Origin: Liquorilactobacillus oeni DSM 19972
GTDB taxonomy: Bacteria; Bacillota; Bacilli; Lactobacillales; Lactobacillaceae
Direction of reading: 5' to 3'
Assembly (NCBI RefSeq): GCF_001436275.1
Contig: NZ_AZEH01000039.1
Location: 611,336 to 675,335, forward strand
Length of the DNA stretch: 64,000 bases
Shown: positions 8,169-17,734 of the stretch, in pieces
Numbering within the stretch: the first letter of the stretch is position 1
Layout of the letters: every line of letters begins with the position of its first letter
The notes under the pieces: generated by a model
What the model saw: the letters and a program-made list of their open reading frames with translations, nothing else
Database searches by the model: none
What the model was told of the DNA's origin: nothing
Made by a program: the position numbers and the translations under genes

Positions 8169-8240
8169 TTTGTTTCTCCCCTTCGCCGACATTCATGTCC
8201 ATTCACAGCGGAATATCGTTAATCTGGCATAAGCCAGTTA
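8169..8240 (-). ncRNA. Probable L19 leader (ribosomal protein autoregulatory element)
   Basis: The rplS 5' leader folds into an upstream hairpin CTGGC-N4-GCCAG (8224-8237) and a second one near the start, GACAT/ATGTC. Between them is the segment ATTCCGCTGTGAATGG, which I recall as conserved in the Firmicutes L19 leader. L19 is thought to bind this RNA and repress its own gene. A covariance-model search would settle it. Confidence 0.6.
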
Positions 8241-8242
8241 AA

Positions 8243-8271
8243 ATGTTATCATACTCAAGTTTCATTTTCAA
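8243..8271 (-). promoter_or_regulatory. Promoter of rplS with extended -10
   Basis: TTGAAA (8266-8271) and TAACAT (8243-8248) with a 17-nt spacer and TG one base before the -10. It overlaps the end of the trmD region (trmD stops at 8279) and starts transcription at about the beginning of the L19 leader. Confidence 0.65.
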
Positions 8272-8278
8272 GATAAAA

Positions 8279-9022
8279 CTATAACTCACTTTTATATTCT
8301 TTCTTAATTTTTTTCAACCAACTGCACTGTTCAGCATCAAGTTTCATGTTTAAAAGTAAATCAGGACGTCTTAAATATGTTCTTTTCAGTGCTTGGTAAT
8401 TACGCCATTGAGCAATTTTTTGATGATTACCGCTCAATAAAACATCTGGAACTTTTAAGCCACGGTATACTGCAGGCCGTGTATATTGCGGATATTCAAG
8501 CAAGCCTGCAGAAAAAGAATCATCACCAGCAGAAGCTTTATTTCCAAGAACACCAGGAATCAGCCTGACTGTAGCGTCAAGAATTACCATCGCACCCAGT
8601 TCACCACCTGTTAAAACATAATCACCTAAGGAAATTTCATCAGTTACTTGTGTTCTGATTCGTTCATCATAACCTTCATAGTGTCCACAAATAAAAGTCA
8701 GGTGTTTTTCCTTAGCCAAGTCAGAAGCAACACTTTGATCAAACTTTTTTCCAGCCGGATCGAGAAGTATAACTTTGCCGACCTCTTCACTGTTCTTTTT
8801 AACCTCATCAAGAGCATCAAAAATCGGCTGAGCCTGCAGCAGCATGCCTGCCCCGCCGCCATACGGATAATCATCAACATGATGCTGTCGGTCTTTCGTA
8901 AAGTCACGGTAATTCGTAATTTTAACCTGCAACAAATTTTTTTCAAGTGCCTTACCGACAATAGATTCATGGAGCGGTCCTTCAAACATTTCTGGAAAAA
9001 GGCTTAAGATATCAATTTTCAT
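8279..9022 (-). CDS. trmD: tRNA (guanine37-N1)-methyltransferase TrmD
   Basis: Methylates G37 of tRNAs reading CNN codons, preventing +1 frameshifts. The 247-residue SPOUT enzyme starts [13 protein letters not shown]. It carries the SAM trefoil-knot elements [11 protein letters not shown] and [10 protein letters not shown] (about residues 112-145) and the C-terminal [19 protein letters not shown] block. The ATG overlaps the rimM stop by one base (TAATG). Order rimM-trmD-rplS is the standard one. Confidence 0.98.
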   Translation of the reverse strand: MKIDILSLFPEMFEGPLHESIVGKALEKNLLQVKITNYRDFTKDRQHHVDDYPYGGGAGMLLQAQPIFDALDEVKKNSEEVGKVILLDPAGKKFDQSVASDLAKEKHLTFICGHYEGYDERIRTQVTDEISLGDYVLTGGELGAMVILDATVRLIPGVLGNKASAGDDSFSAGLLEYPQYTRPAVYRGLKVPDVLLSGNHQKIAQWRNYQALKRTYLRRPDLLLNMKLDAEQCSWLKKIKKEYKSEL

Positions 9023-9534
9023 TAAACATCCAACCCATCTAATAGCTCTATTTCAATTTTACCGTTTTCCAAATCAACTTTTTTAATCACATCTTGGATA
9101 GCAGGCAATAAAAGATCTTTTTTATGCGGCCGTTCAACAACCCAAATATCATTTGCCCCGAAGTTGAGAATCTCTTTAACAACACCTAGCTGGTTGTTTT
9201 TTTCATCCCAAACATCCAATCCAACTATTTGACGGTAATAATAGTTTCCAACTGACAATTTTTGCTGGTCTTCTTGTGCAACCATTAACTTCCGGCCTTT
9301 AAAATTTTCAACTTGGCTAATGCTATCATAACCACTGAAGCCAAGCAGATAAAATTGCTTTTGACGCCGAATAGTCTGCAGTTTCACTTCAATCGGCTGC
9401 TCTTTTTGATCCTCAATATAAAGACGAACACCCTTTTGAAAACGTTCTGCAGCAAAATCAGTAGTAATAGTGAGTTTTACCTCGCCTTTAATGCCATGAG
9501 TATTAATGATTCGGCCAACTTCGTAGTAATTCAA
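9022..9534 (-). CDS. rimM: 16S rRNA processing protein RimM
   Basis: A 30S maturation factor that binds S19. It has an N-terminal RimM domain beginning [18 protein letters not shown] and a C-terminal PRC barrel (about residues 95-168, with [18 protein letters not shown]). The start is TTG (9532-9534) after AGGAGGG with 6 nt spacing; no better ATG exists. An intrinsic-terminator-like hairpin with a T run sits just before this ribosome binding site, so rimM-trmD expression may be partly attenuated. Confidence 0.96.
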   Translation of the reverse strand: MNYYEVGRIINTHGIKGEVKLTITTDFAAERFQKGVRLYIEDQKEQPIEVKLQTIRRQKQFYLLGFSGYDSISQVENFKGRKLMVAQEDQQKLSVGNYYYRQIVGLDVWDEKNNQLGVVKEILNFGANDIWVVERPHKKDLLLPAIQDVIKKVDLENGKIEIELLDGLDV

Positions 9535-9550
9535 CGTGCACCCTCCTCTA

Positions 9551-9597
9551 AAAAGAAAACCCCTGAACGAAACAAAGCTGCTTCATCAAGAGGTTTT
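9551..9597 (-). terminator. Terminator-like hairpin directly before rimM
   Basis: On the minus strand AAAACCTCT pairs with AGGGGTTTT (G-U pairs allowed; arms 9588-9597 and 9556-9565) and is followed by CTTTTT. The rimM ribosome binding site begins within a few bases. It can be the terminator of the rpsP unit or an attenuator for rimM-trmD. Confidence 0.55.
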
Positions 9598-9602
9598 AAC
9601 AA

Positions 9603-9756
9603 TTATTTTTAAAGTCCATAAACACCGCTAGACAATTAAATAATGTCTGCCGCATTTTTACTATGCACAAGATACACAGTACCGCTTAAATTGGCTACTT
9701 TTTTCAAGTCATATAAAAGCTTCAAGAATAGCTAACTATCCTTTATTCTTCAAAAC
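9603..9756. other. Gap between rpsP and rimM where khpA is expected
   Basis: Related Firmicutes often carry a KH-domain gene (khpA/ylqC, about 75-80 codons) here. These 154 nt are too short for it and have no supported reading frame. On the minus strand a weak hairpin (AAGGATAG/CTATTCTT, near 9723-9742) follows rpsP. Confidence 0.6.
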
Positions 9757-10032
9757 TTATTTTTTTGCAAACTTTGTATCATGAAACTTCTTCATAACAC
9801 CATTTTTTGAAAGAATGTTACGTACTGTATCTGAAGGTTGTGCACCATTATTCAACCAACTCAAAATGTTTTCTTCTTTAAGAGTTACACTTTCAGTTTC
9901 TACTAATGGATTATACGTACCTACTGTTTCGATAAAACGGCCATCACGCGGTGAACGTGAGTCCGCTACAACAATTCGGTAGAATGGACGCTTCTTTGAA
10001 CCCATGCGTTTCAAACGAATCTTTACTGACAT
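9757..10032 (-). CDS. rpsP: 30S ribosomal protein S16
   Basis: A 91-residue S16 starting [11 protein letters not shown] and containing [19 protein letters not shown]. The start is ATG 10030-10032 with AGGAGGTG upstream; the frame runs 29 codons further but lacks support. It sits about 100 nt downstream of ffh, as in many lactobacilli. Confidence 0.98.
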   Translation of the reverse strand: MSVKIRLKRMGSKKRPFYRIVVADSRSPRDGRFIETVGTYNPLVETESVTLKEENILSWLNNGAQPSDTVRNILSKNGVMKKFHDTKFAKK

Positions 10033-10129
10033 AAATACACCTCCTAATATCTTCCTTAACGATAAATAATATACCAGTAATTTGGACTGCTGTAAAGGAT
10101 TATTTCTTGACAGAAGCAAAAAAATTAAC

Positions 10130-11563
10130 TTACTTGTGCTTGCGTTTTTTTCGCAATCGCTTCAGTTTACGCTTTTTATTCTTACGCATCATCGAATTCA
10201 TCGACATCTTTGCCAGTTTTCCAGAAATACCATTGCCTAGCATTCCCTCCATGCCTGAAAAGTTTCCCTTTGAAACTTTGCCCATCATTTTTTTCATCTG
10301 GTTAAATTGCTTAATCATTCGATTAACATCTTGAACCGGACGTCCAGAACCAGCCGCAATTCTTCTTCTGCGACTAGGATTTAACAGATCTGGATCTTCC
10401 CGTTCTTTTTCTGTCATCGAAAAGACAATTGCTTTTAGATGTTCAATATCCTTAGGATCTACCTTTAAATTTTTTAATGCCGGATTGTTAGCCATACCAG
10501 GAATCATTTTAATAATATCTTCCATTGGCCCCATCTTTTGAACCTGTGCCATCTGATCAATAAAGTCATTGAAATCAAAAGTATTTTCGCGCATCTTCTC
10601 TTGCATTTCGGTCGCTTTTTTCTGATCGAAATCTTGCTGTGCTTTTTCAATCAAAGTAAGCATATCGCCCATGCCTAGAATTCGAGAAGACATTCTATCC
10701 GGATAAAAGACATCCAGGTCAGTCATCTTTTCGCCTTGTCCAATAAACTTAATTGGCTTGCCCGTTACCGCGCGAATTGAAAGTGCTGCCCCGCCACGTG
10801 TGTCACCATCAAGCTTAGTTAATACAACACCTGTAACGTTTAGCTGTTCATTAAATCCCTTAGCAACCTCAACAGCATTTTGCCCAGTCATTGCATCAAC
10901 AGTCAGCAAAATTTCGTTAGGCTCTGCCAACTGCTTGATTTCTGAAAGCTCATTCATCAGCTTTTCATCGACTTGTAAACGCCCAGCCGTATCAATTAAA
11001 ACATAATCATTCTTTTTTTCTTTTGCCTGTATAAGCCCTTGGCGAACAATCTCAACAGGAGAAATATCAGTTCCTAAAGAAAAAACCGGAACATCTATGT
11101 TTTGACCAATAATTTTCAATTGATCAATTGCTGCAGGACGGTAAATATCACCAGCAATTAATAATGGACGTGCGTTCTGTTCTTTTTTGAGTTTCAAAGC
11201 TAGTTTACCCAATGTAGTTGTTTTACCAGCTCCTTGAAGACCAACCATCATAATGATTGTTGGAATTTTAGGAGCTTTTTCTAAGGTAACAGCCTCTTCA
11301 CCCATAACTTTTGTCAATTCATCGTTAACGATTTTAACAATCTGTTGTGCAGGTGTAAGACTTTCTAAAACTTCGGCCCCAACCGCACGCTGTCTAACAG
11401 TCTTAACAAAATCTTTAACTACCTGAAAATTAACATCGGCTTCAAGCAACGCCAGCCGAATTTCTCGCATAACTTCTTTAACATCAGTTTCACTAACTTT
11501 TCCCTTGCGTCTAAGTTTACCAATCGCATTTTGCAGACGTTCAGTCAACCCTTCAAATGCCAC
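10130..11563 (-). CDS. ffh: Signal recognition particle protein Ffh (SRP54)
   Basis: A 477-residue SRP GTPase that targets nascent membrane proteins to FtsY. It has the N-terminal four-helix domain (1-90), the NG GTPase core with [10 protein letters not shown] at about residue 107 and DTAGR at about 190, and a Met-rich M domain (about 300-477) that binds SRP RNA and signal sequences. The very basic C-terminal tail ([17 protein letters not shown]) is longer than usual but common in lactobacilli. It follows ylxM by 16 nt. Confidence 0.98.
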   Translation of the reverse strand: MAFEGLTERLQNAIGKLRRKGKVSETDVKEVMREIRLALLEADVNFQVVKDFVKTVRQRAVGAEVLESLTPAQQIVKIVNDELTKVMGEEAVTLEKAPKIPTIIMMVGLQGAGKTTTLGKLALKLKKEQNARPLLIAGDIYRPAAIDQLKIIGQNIDVPVFSLGTDISPVEIVRQGLIQAKEKKNDYVLIDTAGRLQVDEKLMNELSEIKQLAEPNEILLTVDAMTGQNAVEVAKGFNEQLNVTGVVLTKLDGDTRGGAALSIRAVTGKPIKFIGQGEKMTDLDVFYPDRMSSRILGMGDMLTLIEKAQQDFDQKKATEMQEKMRENTFDFNDFIDQMAQVQKMGPMEDIIKMIPGMANNPALKNLKVDPKDIEHLKAIVFSMTEKEREDPDLLNPSRRRRIAAGSGRPVQDVNRMIKQFNQMKKMMGKVSKGNFSGMEGMLGNGISGKLAKMSMNSMMRKNKKRKLKRLRKKRKHK

Positions 11564-11579
11564 TTTTAGCCACCAACTT

Positions 11580-11918
11580 TCATTCTTCTAATTGTTCTAA
11601 CTTTTTAACTAATTTCAACAGAGTGTGATCTTGCGGATAATGCTTTTCAACATAAATCAACAGTTCATCAGTCTGTTTGCTTTGCAACTGAAACTGCTGC
11701 AACAAATGCAGTTTTTTTTCGTATGCTTCAAGAATGACTTCAGTCCTCTTTATATTATCATAGACTGCCTGACGAGAGATATGATAATTTTCTGCAATTT
11801 CTCCTAAAGAATAATCATTTCTGTAATACAAAGCAATATATTCAGTCTGCTTACTTGTTAGAAGCGGTTCATAGAATTCGAATAGGGCATTAATACGGTT
11901 TGTTTTTTCAATTGCCAA
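11580..11918 (-). CDS. ylxM: YlxM/p13 family HTH protein, SRP-associated
   Basis: A 112-residue protein with a sigma-70 region-4-like helix-turn-helix (about residues 33-58, [20 protein letters not shown]). YlxM is encoded with ffh in Firmicutes and modulates the SRP GTPase cycle in streptococci. The start is TTG (11916-11918) behind AGAGGTGAG. It lies between ftsY (30 nt) and ffh (16 nt), the family's normal place. Confidence 0.93.
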   Translation of the reverse strand: MAIEKTNRINALFEFYEPLLTSKQTEYIALYYRNDYSLGEIAENYHISRQAVYDNIKRTEVILEAYEKKLHLLQQFQLQSKQTDELLIYVEKHYPQDHTLLKLVKKLEQLEE

Positions 11919-11948
11919 CGGAATCTCACCTCTTCTTATTTACAACTT

Positions 11949-12938
11949 TCAGATTAATCCCTTAAAAAGCCCGTAAACGAACTCTTCCGGTTCAAAGTCA
12001 CGCAAATCATCCATTTTTTCACCTAACCCGACAAGTTTTACAGGCAGATGCAGTTCATTTCTAATGGCCAAAACTATTCCGCCACGAGCAGTCCCATCAA
12101 GCTTTGTCAGGACAATACCGGTCACTTTGGTAACCTCTTTAAATTGTTTAGCCTGAGTCAAAGCATTTTGCCCAGTTGTAGCATCGAGAGCAAGTAAAAC
12201 TTCTTGCGGTTGTGCCGGAAGTTCACGCGTTATCACACGTTCAATTTTTGCTAGCTCATTCATCAAATTAACTTTATTCTGCAATCTTCCAGCCGTATCT
12301 ACCAGCAATATATCATAGCTTTCAGTTTTGGCTTTTTGAACCGCGTCGAATACAACAGCAGCCGGATCACTTCCTTCAGGTTTGCTGACCACCGTTACAT
12401 CAACTCTTTTACCCCATTCTACAAGTTGTTCAATTGCCCCTGCTCTGAAAGTATCTGCTGCAGCCAAAAGCACCTTTTTCCCCTCTGCTTTCAACCGATG
12501 AGCCAGTTTGCCGATTGTCGTTGTTTTTCCAACTCCATTGACACCCACAAAAAGAAAAACGGTAGGTCCCTCCGCTGCAAAATGGAGATCATTTTCTTCA
12601 ACTTTTCCTTCAGCTTCATACAAGGATACCAGTTTTTCAATAATTGCTTGTGTGACAGCTTTTTTATCTTTTGCATTTCTGAGCTTAACTTCTTCTTTCA
12701 ACTCATCACTGATTTTTACAGCAGTTTCAAAACCAACATCAGCTTCAATTAAAGTTTCTTCAAGTTCCTCAAAAAATTCTTCATCGACACTGCGAAAATT
12801 CGCAAAAAGTTCATTCAACTTATCACCAAAAGTTTTACGAGATTTTTGCAGACCATGTTCATACTTCTGTTCCTCTTCGCTTGCTTGTTTAGTCTCTTCG
12901 CCGCTAAAAGCACGTTTCAATTTATCAAAAAAGCCCAT
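11949..12938 (-). CDS. ftsY: SRP receptor GTPase FtsY
   Basis: A 329-residue membrane-associated GTPase, partner of Ffh. It starts MGFFDKLKRAF, an amphipathic helix for membrane binding; a short acidic A region follows. The NG domain has GVNGVGKTTTIGKL (about residue 130), DTAGRL and TKLDGTARGG. The A domain is short, as usual in Firmicutes. It follows smc by 30 nt, with AGGAGGAC before the ATG. Confidence 0.98.
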   Translation of the reverse strand: MGFFDKLKRAFSGEETKQASEEEQKYEHGLQKSRKTFGDKLNELFANFRSVDEEFFEELEETLIEADVGFETAVKISDELKEEVKLRNAKDKKAVTQAIIEKLVSLYEAEGKVEENDLHFAAEGPTVFLFVGVNGVGKTTTIGKLAHRLKAEGKKVLLAAADTFRAGAIEQLVEWGKRVDVTVVSKPEGSDPAAVVFDAVQKAKTESYDILLVDTAGRLQNKVNLMNELAKIERVITRELPAQPQEVLLALDATTGQNALTQAKQFKEVTKVTGIVLTKLDGTARGGIVLAIRNELHLPVKLVGLGEKMDDLRDFEPEEFVYGLFKGLI

Positions 12939-12968
12939 TGTTGTCCTCCTATCAAGTTATCTTTAATA

Positions 12969-15900
12969 CTATTTTGCATTTGCTAAAGAAACTGAAACCA
13001 TTCGTGATATCCCAGATTCTTGCATGGTTATTCCATAAAGAATATCTGCGTGTTTCATTGTTCCTTTACGGTGTGTTATTGTAATGAACTGAGTTTGATC
13101 ATGAAAGTTTTGCAAATAGCTAGCATAGCGTTCAACATTTGCATCGTCCAAAGCAGCCTCAGCTTCATCTAAGATTACAAAGGGGACAGGTTTAACTTTT
13201 AAAATTGCAAATAACAAAGCAATTGCAGTCAAAGCTTTTTCACCGCCAGAAAGTAATGATAGCTGCTGTAACTTTTTGCCAGGCGGTTGAGCCATTATGT
13301 CAATGCCGCTCGTTAAAAGATCATCCGGTCTCGTCAGCTTCAAAGCAGCCCGACCCCCACCAAAAATCTTTGGAAAGAGCGTACTAAATGCAAACGCAAC
13401 TTCTTTAAAAGTTTTCTTAAAGCGCACTTTAACTTCATTGTCCATTTCAAGCATACTGTTTTGCAACTGTTTCTTTGCTTCAATCAGGTCTGTTTGCTGC
13501 GTTTCAAGAAATTGATAGCGCGAATTAACCTGCTCGTATTCTTCTATCGCACCTAAATTAACATTCCCCAAATCACCTATTCCAAGTTTTAACAATTTTA
13601 TTCGATGCAAAACTTCATCAAGGTTTGTTTCCTTTATCTGCTCTTTTGCACTCTCAAATGAAATTTGATATTCTTGTGCTAATTCCTGTAAGTTGCGGTC
13701 AAGATTTGCGTCAAGTCTACTTAGAGTGACACTTTGTCCCTTTTGTTGATTAAAGGTGATTTCTTGCAATTCATTCAGGCGCAAAGTCTTCTTTTGTGCT
13801 GCTGCCAGCTGATTATGCAAATCATCTCTTTTTTCTTTACCTTCATTGATTTTTTGAATTAATTTTTTCTTCTTATCTTCAAGTTCAACCAACCGTTGAA
13901 CCAATGTACTTTTCTTTTGAAAGCCGAATTCTTGCCTTTGCATAAACAGTTGCAGGTCAGCTTGTGCCTTTTTTATCTCTCTTTGATACTGTTCTTCTTG
14001 TTTTTTAAGTTCTTCTTGTCTTGTTTTAAACGCAATTACACGTTCATTATCCACTGCTGTTTGCTGTTTCAACTGATTTAGCTGTTGTAAATTTTTTTGC
14101 TGAATTTGAGTTAAATTTGCCAATTCTTCTTTTTGCTGTGCATACTTTTGATGCAAGTTATCCAGCTTAGCAGTAATTTTTTCCCGTTCATCAGCCAATT
14201 GGCTATTATTTTTTTCAGAAACACCAGCTGCTTTTTTTGTGTTTTCAAACTCAAAATGCTGTAAGTCAGCTTGTTGAAGCTGATACTTCAATTTATTTTC
14301 CAACAGTACCAAGCTGTTCTTTATTTCTTGTACTTTTTGTTGATTTTGCTTATATAAGTCTTCTTGACATATGAAATCATTTTTATCTTTTTCTATTTCT
14401 TTTTGTGAAGATGTTCCTGCAATTTCAAACTGCTGCATTTTATCTTTCATTTTTACAATATCAATTTTTAGCTGTTGTAATTTCTGCTTTTGCTCAAGCA
14501 AACCAGTTCCATGCTGTTTGGTTGACCCACCTGTAATTGACCCGCCAGGATTAATAACATCACCGTCCAGAGTAACAATCCGGACAGTGTGCTCTATCTT
14601 AGAAGCCAGCTTGATTGCTACTTCTAAATCCGTAACAAAAACCGTTGCGCCTAGCAGATAATTTAAAACCGCTTGATCTTCTTTCTCGCAGCTGACCAGT
14701 TCATTGCCGACACCTAATACTCCATCAGTTTCTTTTACTATTCTTTGCTGATAAGCATTCAACCTGCGTTGCCTTACAGAAGTCCGCGGTAAGAAAGTCA
14801 CTCTTCCCAAATGATTGCCAGTTAAAAAGTTGATTGCTTCTTTGGCAGCTGCTTCATTTGCAACAACAACATTTTGCAGCTGGCCGCCTAGAGACATTTC
14901 TACTGCTAAAGCAAGCTTTGGCGGGACCTCAAGCAGTTCTGTTACTGCCCCAATTATTCCTTCGAGTTTAGAACGTGACTGCAGAATTTCCTTTACACCA
15001 CGAAAGTATCCAGAGTAATTCTCTGAAATGTTTTTCAGACTATCATACTGTACCTGGGCACGCTGTAAGATCTCAAGTCCCTTATACCAGCGCTGCTTCT
15101 GCTTTGCAAATTGTTCATCTTTTTGTACAATTTTTTGTTTTGCTTCTTTACTTTTCTTTTCAAGCTGTTTAGTTTTTTGAACTTGAACCACTAATTTTTC
15201 TTTCAAAACAGTTTTTTCACTTTGTAATTCAGCTATTGATTCTTTTATCTCTCCTATTTTCTTGGCGAAAGAATTTTTTACTGCCTCTTGACGTTTTTTT
15301 TCTTTTTCATGATAAGAAGCTTGATTATTCAATGTTGTTAATTTTTGCATATTTGCAATAATTTGATTACGCAATTCTTCTAGTCTTTCTTCAAGAGAAG
15401 CTTCATCAAGTTGCCGAAGATGTTCCAACTGTTCAATTTTTTTCTGCCAATCGGTGCTTTCAAGAGAAAGATCTTTAATTTTTTTTAGTAGCTGTTCTCT
15501 TTGTACTGAAATCTGCTGTATTTTAGCACGATTTTCCCTGCACTTTGTTTCTAATTCCTGCTGCCTTAATTTTTGGAACTCGCTTTCTTTTTGCGATAGT
15601 TCTTTTTGTCCACTCAGCCTTTCATGCTGACCTGCTAATTCACTTGATTGTTCCTGCAATTCATCAAGATGCTCATTTAAATCATGCTGCTGTTGTTGCA
15701 AGTAAGCACTTTGTTGCTTATTTTCGTCAAGCGCCATCCGTTTTTTTTCTATCAACTTGTTAAACTTTGCGAGATCAGCACGACATACCTTTTCTTTTTT
15801 TTCATCACGAATAATCTCAAGAACTAGTCGGGCTAAATTATAATGATCAAGCTCTTTTTTTTGCACCATATAATCTCTTGCTAAACTGCTTTGTTCTTTC

Positions 15901-16514
15901 AAAGGTTCACGTTGTTTTGATAATTCACTAACAATATCAGCAACACGATTAAGATGCTGCGCCGTTTGTGAAAGCTCTTGTTGTGCCTTTTGTTTTTCTT
16001 TTTTGTATTTTAAAACCCCGGCAACTTCTTCAAGAATAGTCCGTCTATCTTCTGCTTTGCTGTTGAAAATTGATTCAACCCTTCCTTGAGAAATTATTGA
16101 AAATGATTCTTTTCCTAATCCAGTATCCAACATTAAATCAGTAATATCTTTTAAACGTACATTCTTACCATTCAGCAAAAATTCACTGTCACCATTACGA
16201 TAAATACGGCGTGTAATCACTACTTCATCTTCATTGATAGGCAGATAACGATCTAAATTTGAAAAAGTAATCTCAACTGCGGCACGGTTCAACGCCTTGC
16301 GTTCACTTGAACCTGCAAAGATTACATCGGGCATTTTACCACTGCGCAGGCTTTTAGCCGACTGCTCTCCCAGTACCCAGCGGATAGCTTCAATTATGTT
16401 ACTTTTACCGCTACCGTTAGGACCAACTACAGCTGTCATTCCTGCTTGAAAATCTATCTGTGTTTTATCTGCAAAAGACTTAAAACCATTAATGACAAGT
16501 GACTTTAGTTTCAT
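12969..16514 (-). CDS. smc: Chromosome partition protein SMC
   Basis: A 1181-residue condensin ATPase. The head is split: Walker A GPNGSGKSNI at residues 32-41, and the C-terminal half with LSLLSGGEKALTAIALLFAIL and the Walker B DEAEAALDD. Two long coiled coils flank a hinge (about 510-660) carrying GAVTELLEVPP and the GGSITGGS loop. It lies between rnc and ftsY, the classical Gram-positive order. It overlaps no neighbour; rnc stops 36 nt upstream. Confidence 0.99.
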   Translation of the reverse strand: MKLKSLVINGFKSFADKTQIDFQAGMTAVVGPNGSGKSNIIEAIRWVLGEQSAKSLRSGKMPDVIFAGSSERKALNRAAVEITFSNLDRYLPINEDEVVITRRIYRNGDSEFLLNGKNVRLKDITDLMLDTGLGKESFSIISQGRVESIFNSKAEDRRTILEEVAGVLKYKKEKQKAQQELSQTAQHLNRVADIVSELSKQREPLKEQSSLARDYMVQKKELDHYNLARLVLEIIRDEKKEKVCRADLAKFNKLIEKKRMALDENKQQSAYLQQQQHDLNEHLDELQEQSSELAGQHERLSGQKELSQKESEFQKLRQQELETKCRENRAKIQQISVQREQLLKKIKDLSLESTDWQKKIEQLEHLRQLDEASLEERLEELRNQIIANMQKLTTLNNQASYHEKEKKRQEAVKNSFAKKIGEIKESIAELQSEKTVLKEKLVVQVQKTKQLEKKSKEAKQKIVQKDEQFAKQKQRWYKGLEILQRAQVQYDSLKNISENYSGYFRGVKEILQSRSKLEGIIGAVTELLEVPPKLALAVEMSLGGQLQNVVVANEAAAKEAINFLTGNHLGRVTFLPRTSVRQRRLNAYQQRIVKETDGVLGVGNELVSCEKEDQAVLNYLLGATVFVTDLEVAIKLASKIEHTVRIVTLDGDVINPGGSITGGSTKQHGTGLLEQKQKLQQLKIDIVKMKDKMQQFEIAGTSSQKEIEKDKNDFICQEDLYKQNQQKVQEIKNSLVLLENKLKYQLQQADLQHFEFENTKKAAGVSEKNNSQLADEREKITAKLDNLHQKYAQQKEELANLTQIQQKNLQQLNQLKQQTAVDNERVIAFKTRQEELKKQEEQYQREIKKAQADLQLFMQRQEFGFQKKSTLVQRLVELEDKKKKLIQKINEGKEKRDDLHNQLAAAQKKTLRLNELQEITFNQQKGQSVTLSRLDANLDRNLQELAQEYQISFESAKEQIKETNLDEVLHRIKLLKLGIGDLGNVNLGAIEEYEQVNSRYQFLETQQTDLIEAKKQLQNSMLEMDNEVKVRFKKTFKEVAFAFSTLFPKIFGGGRAALKLTRPDDLLTSGIDIMAQPPGKKLQQLSLLSGGEKALTAIALLFAILKVKPVPFVILDEAEAALDDANVERYASYLQNFHDQTQFITITHRKGTMKHADILYGITMQESGISRMVSVSLANAK

Positions 16515-16549
16515 TGAGAATACTGCCCCTTTTTACATACTGTTGAAAT

Positions 16550-17251
16550 TCACGCTTGTTTTGCAGCAAGCTTTTTTAAGGCTGCATTAGCTGCATTTTG
16601 CTCTGCCGCTTTTTTTGAATGACCGCTTCCAGTGCCAAGTATCTGGTCGTTTGCACTTACAGTCATAGTATATTCTTTGTCATGTTCCGGCCCTTCATCC
16701 GTCACTTCGTTATAACAGATCTCAACTTCACCATTTTTTTGCAGCAGTTCCTGCAATTCAGTCTTGTGGTCTAGCAAATGATCGAACCATCCCATATCTA
16801 ACTTTGGAAAAACAACTTGGCTAATAAACTTGTCCACACCTTGTTTGCCTTGATCCTGATAAAGAGCGCCAACAAAAGCCTCAAAAATATCGCATAATAG
16901 CGAAGGCCTTTTTCTTGCATTTGCCTTTTCTTCTCCCTTGCCTAACCTGATATATTCATCAAAGTTGCACTCTTTTGCAAACTTACTGAAACTATCTTCA
17001 CAAACCATGGCAGCTCTAAGCCGTGAAAGTTTCCCTTCAGGCATGGAAGGGTACCTCTTATAGAGATACTCTGAAACACATAATTGCATTACTGCATCGC
17101 CCAAAAACTCTATTCTTTCATAATACTTTAACTTTTTTCGCGGATGCTCATTAACGTAAGAGGCATGCGTAAATGCTTCATCAAGTAGTGCAGGATGTTC
17201 AAAATTAATCCCAAAATCATTCTTTATTTTTTCAGTCAAACCAATAATCAC
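16550..17251 (-). CDS. rnc: Ribonuclease III
   Basis: Cleaves double-stranded RNA in rRNA and mRNA processing. The 233-residue protein has the RNase III domain with the signature ERIEFLGDAVMQL (about residues 49-60) and catalytic acidic residues including the DIFEAFVGALY helix. A C-terminal dsRNA-binding domain (about 160-230) follows. I chose the GTG at 17249-17251, 9 nt after AAGGAG, because it gives the family N-terminus; an ATG 9 codons upstream lacks a ribosome binding site. A promoter lies at 17285. Confidence 0.96.
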   Translation of the reverse strand: MIIGLTEKIKNDFGINFEHPALLDEAFTHASYVNEHPRKKLKYYERIEFLGDAVMQLCVSEYLYKRYPSMPEGKLSRLRAAMVCEDSFSKFAKECNFDEYIRLGKGEEKANARKRPSLLCDIFEAFVGALYQDQGKQGVDKFISQVVFPKLDMGWFDHLLDHKTELQELLQKNGEVEICYNEVTDEGPEHDKEYTMTVSANDQILGTGSGHSKKAAEQNAANAALKKLAAKQA

Positions 17252-17284
17252 GCCGGTCTTCTCCTTTTTTAATGTCATAGCTTT

Positions 17285-17313
17285 ATTATACCTTTTCACT
17301 CTCATTGGGACAA
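17285..17313 (-). promoter_or_regulatory. Promoter of the rnc-smc-ftsY operon
   Basis: TTGTCC (17308-17313) and TATAAT (17285-17290) with a 17-nt spacer. The -10 is perfect. It lies 34 nt before the chosen GTG start of rnc, which supports that start over longer readings. Confidence 0.65.
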
Positions 17314-17403
17314 AGTCTTCTTGCTTTATTGTAATTTTTTACTCTGACCATCTTTAAAACCCGCTGGAAAAATAGGTTATGAATCTTGTATCTGTATAAA
17401 GTT

Positions 17404-17440
17404 AAGGAGCGTGACGATTTTTCATGCCACACTCCCTTTA
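17404..17440 (-). terminator. Terminator-like hairpin after acpP
   Basis: An imperfect stem of 11-12 bp (AAGGGAGTGTG with CACGCTCCTT) around a short A-rich loop, 20 nt after the acpP stop. The following tract (AACTTTATA) is only moderately T-rich. Confidence 0.55.
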
Positions 17441-17459
17441 ATATGATCTTTCTTAACCT

Positions 17460-17705
17460 TTATTCTGGCTGATGGGCCGCAATATACTTGACAACATCAT
17501 CCACTGTTGCCAGTTTTTCAGCTTCTTCGTCAGGAATCTCAGCTCCAAAAGTATCTTCAAGTTCCAGTACAAACTCTACGATATCAATAGAATCAGCATC
17601 AATATCATTAGTGAAATTCAATTGCGGAGTAATTTTGTCTAATTCAAGTTCAAAACGTTCATGAATAATTTTAGCAATTTTATTAAAGATCTCTTTTTCA
17701 GTCAT
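17460..17705 (-). CDS. acpP: Acyl carrier protein
   Basis: An 81-residue ACP that carries fatty acyl chains on 4'-phosphopantetheine. The attachment site is Ser39 in DADSIDIVEF (the usual DSL motif with Ile instead of Leu, which is common). The protein is strongly acidic with the four-helix pattern. It is 29 nt after plsX, linking it to phospholipid and fatty-acid synthesis. No other fatty-acid synthesis gene is in the window, so this may be the housekeeping ACP or a second copy. Confidence 0.95.
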   Translation of the reverse strand: MTEKEIFNKIAKIIHERFELELDKITPQLNFTNDIDADSIDIVEFVLELEDTFGAEIPDEEAEKLATVDDVVKYIAAHQPE

Positions 17706-17734
17706 TGTTTTCCTCCAACTTTTTTAAATAGCTA

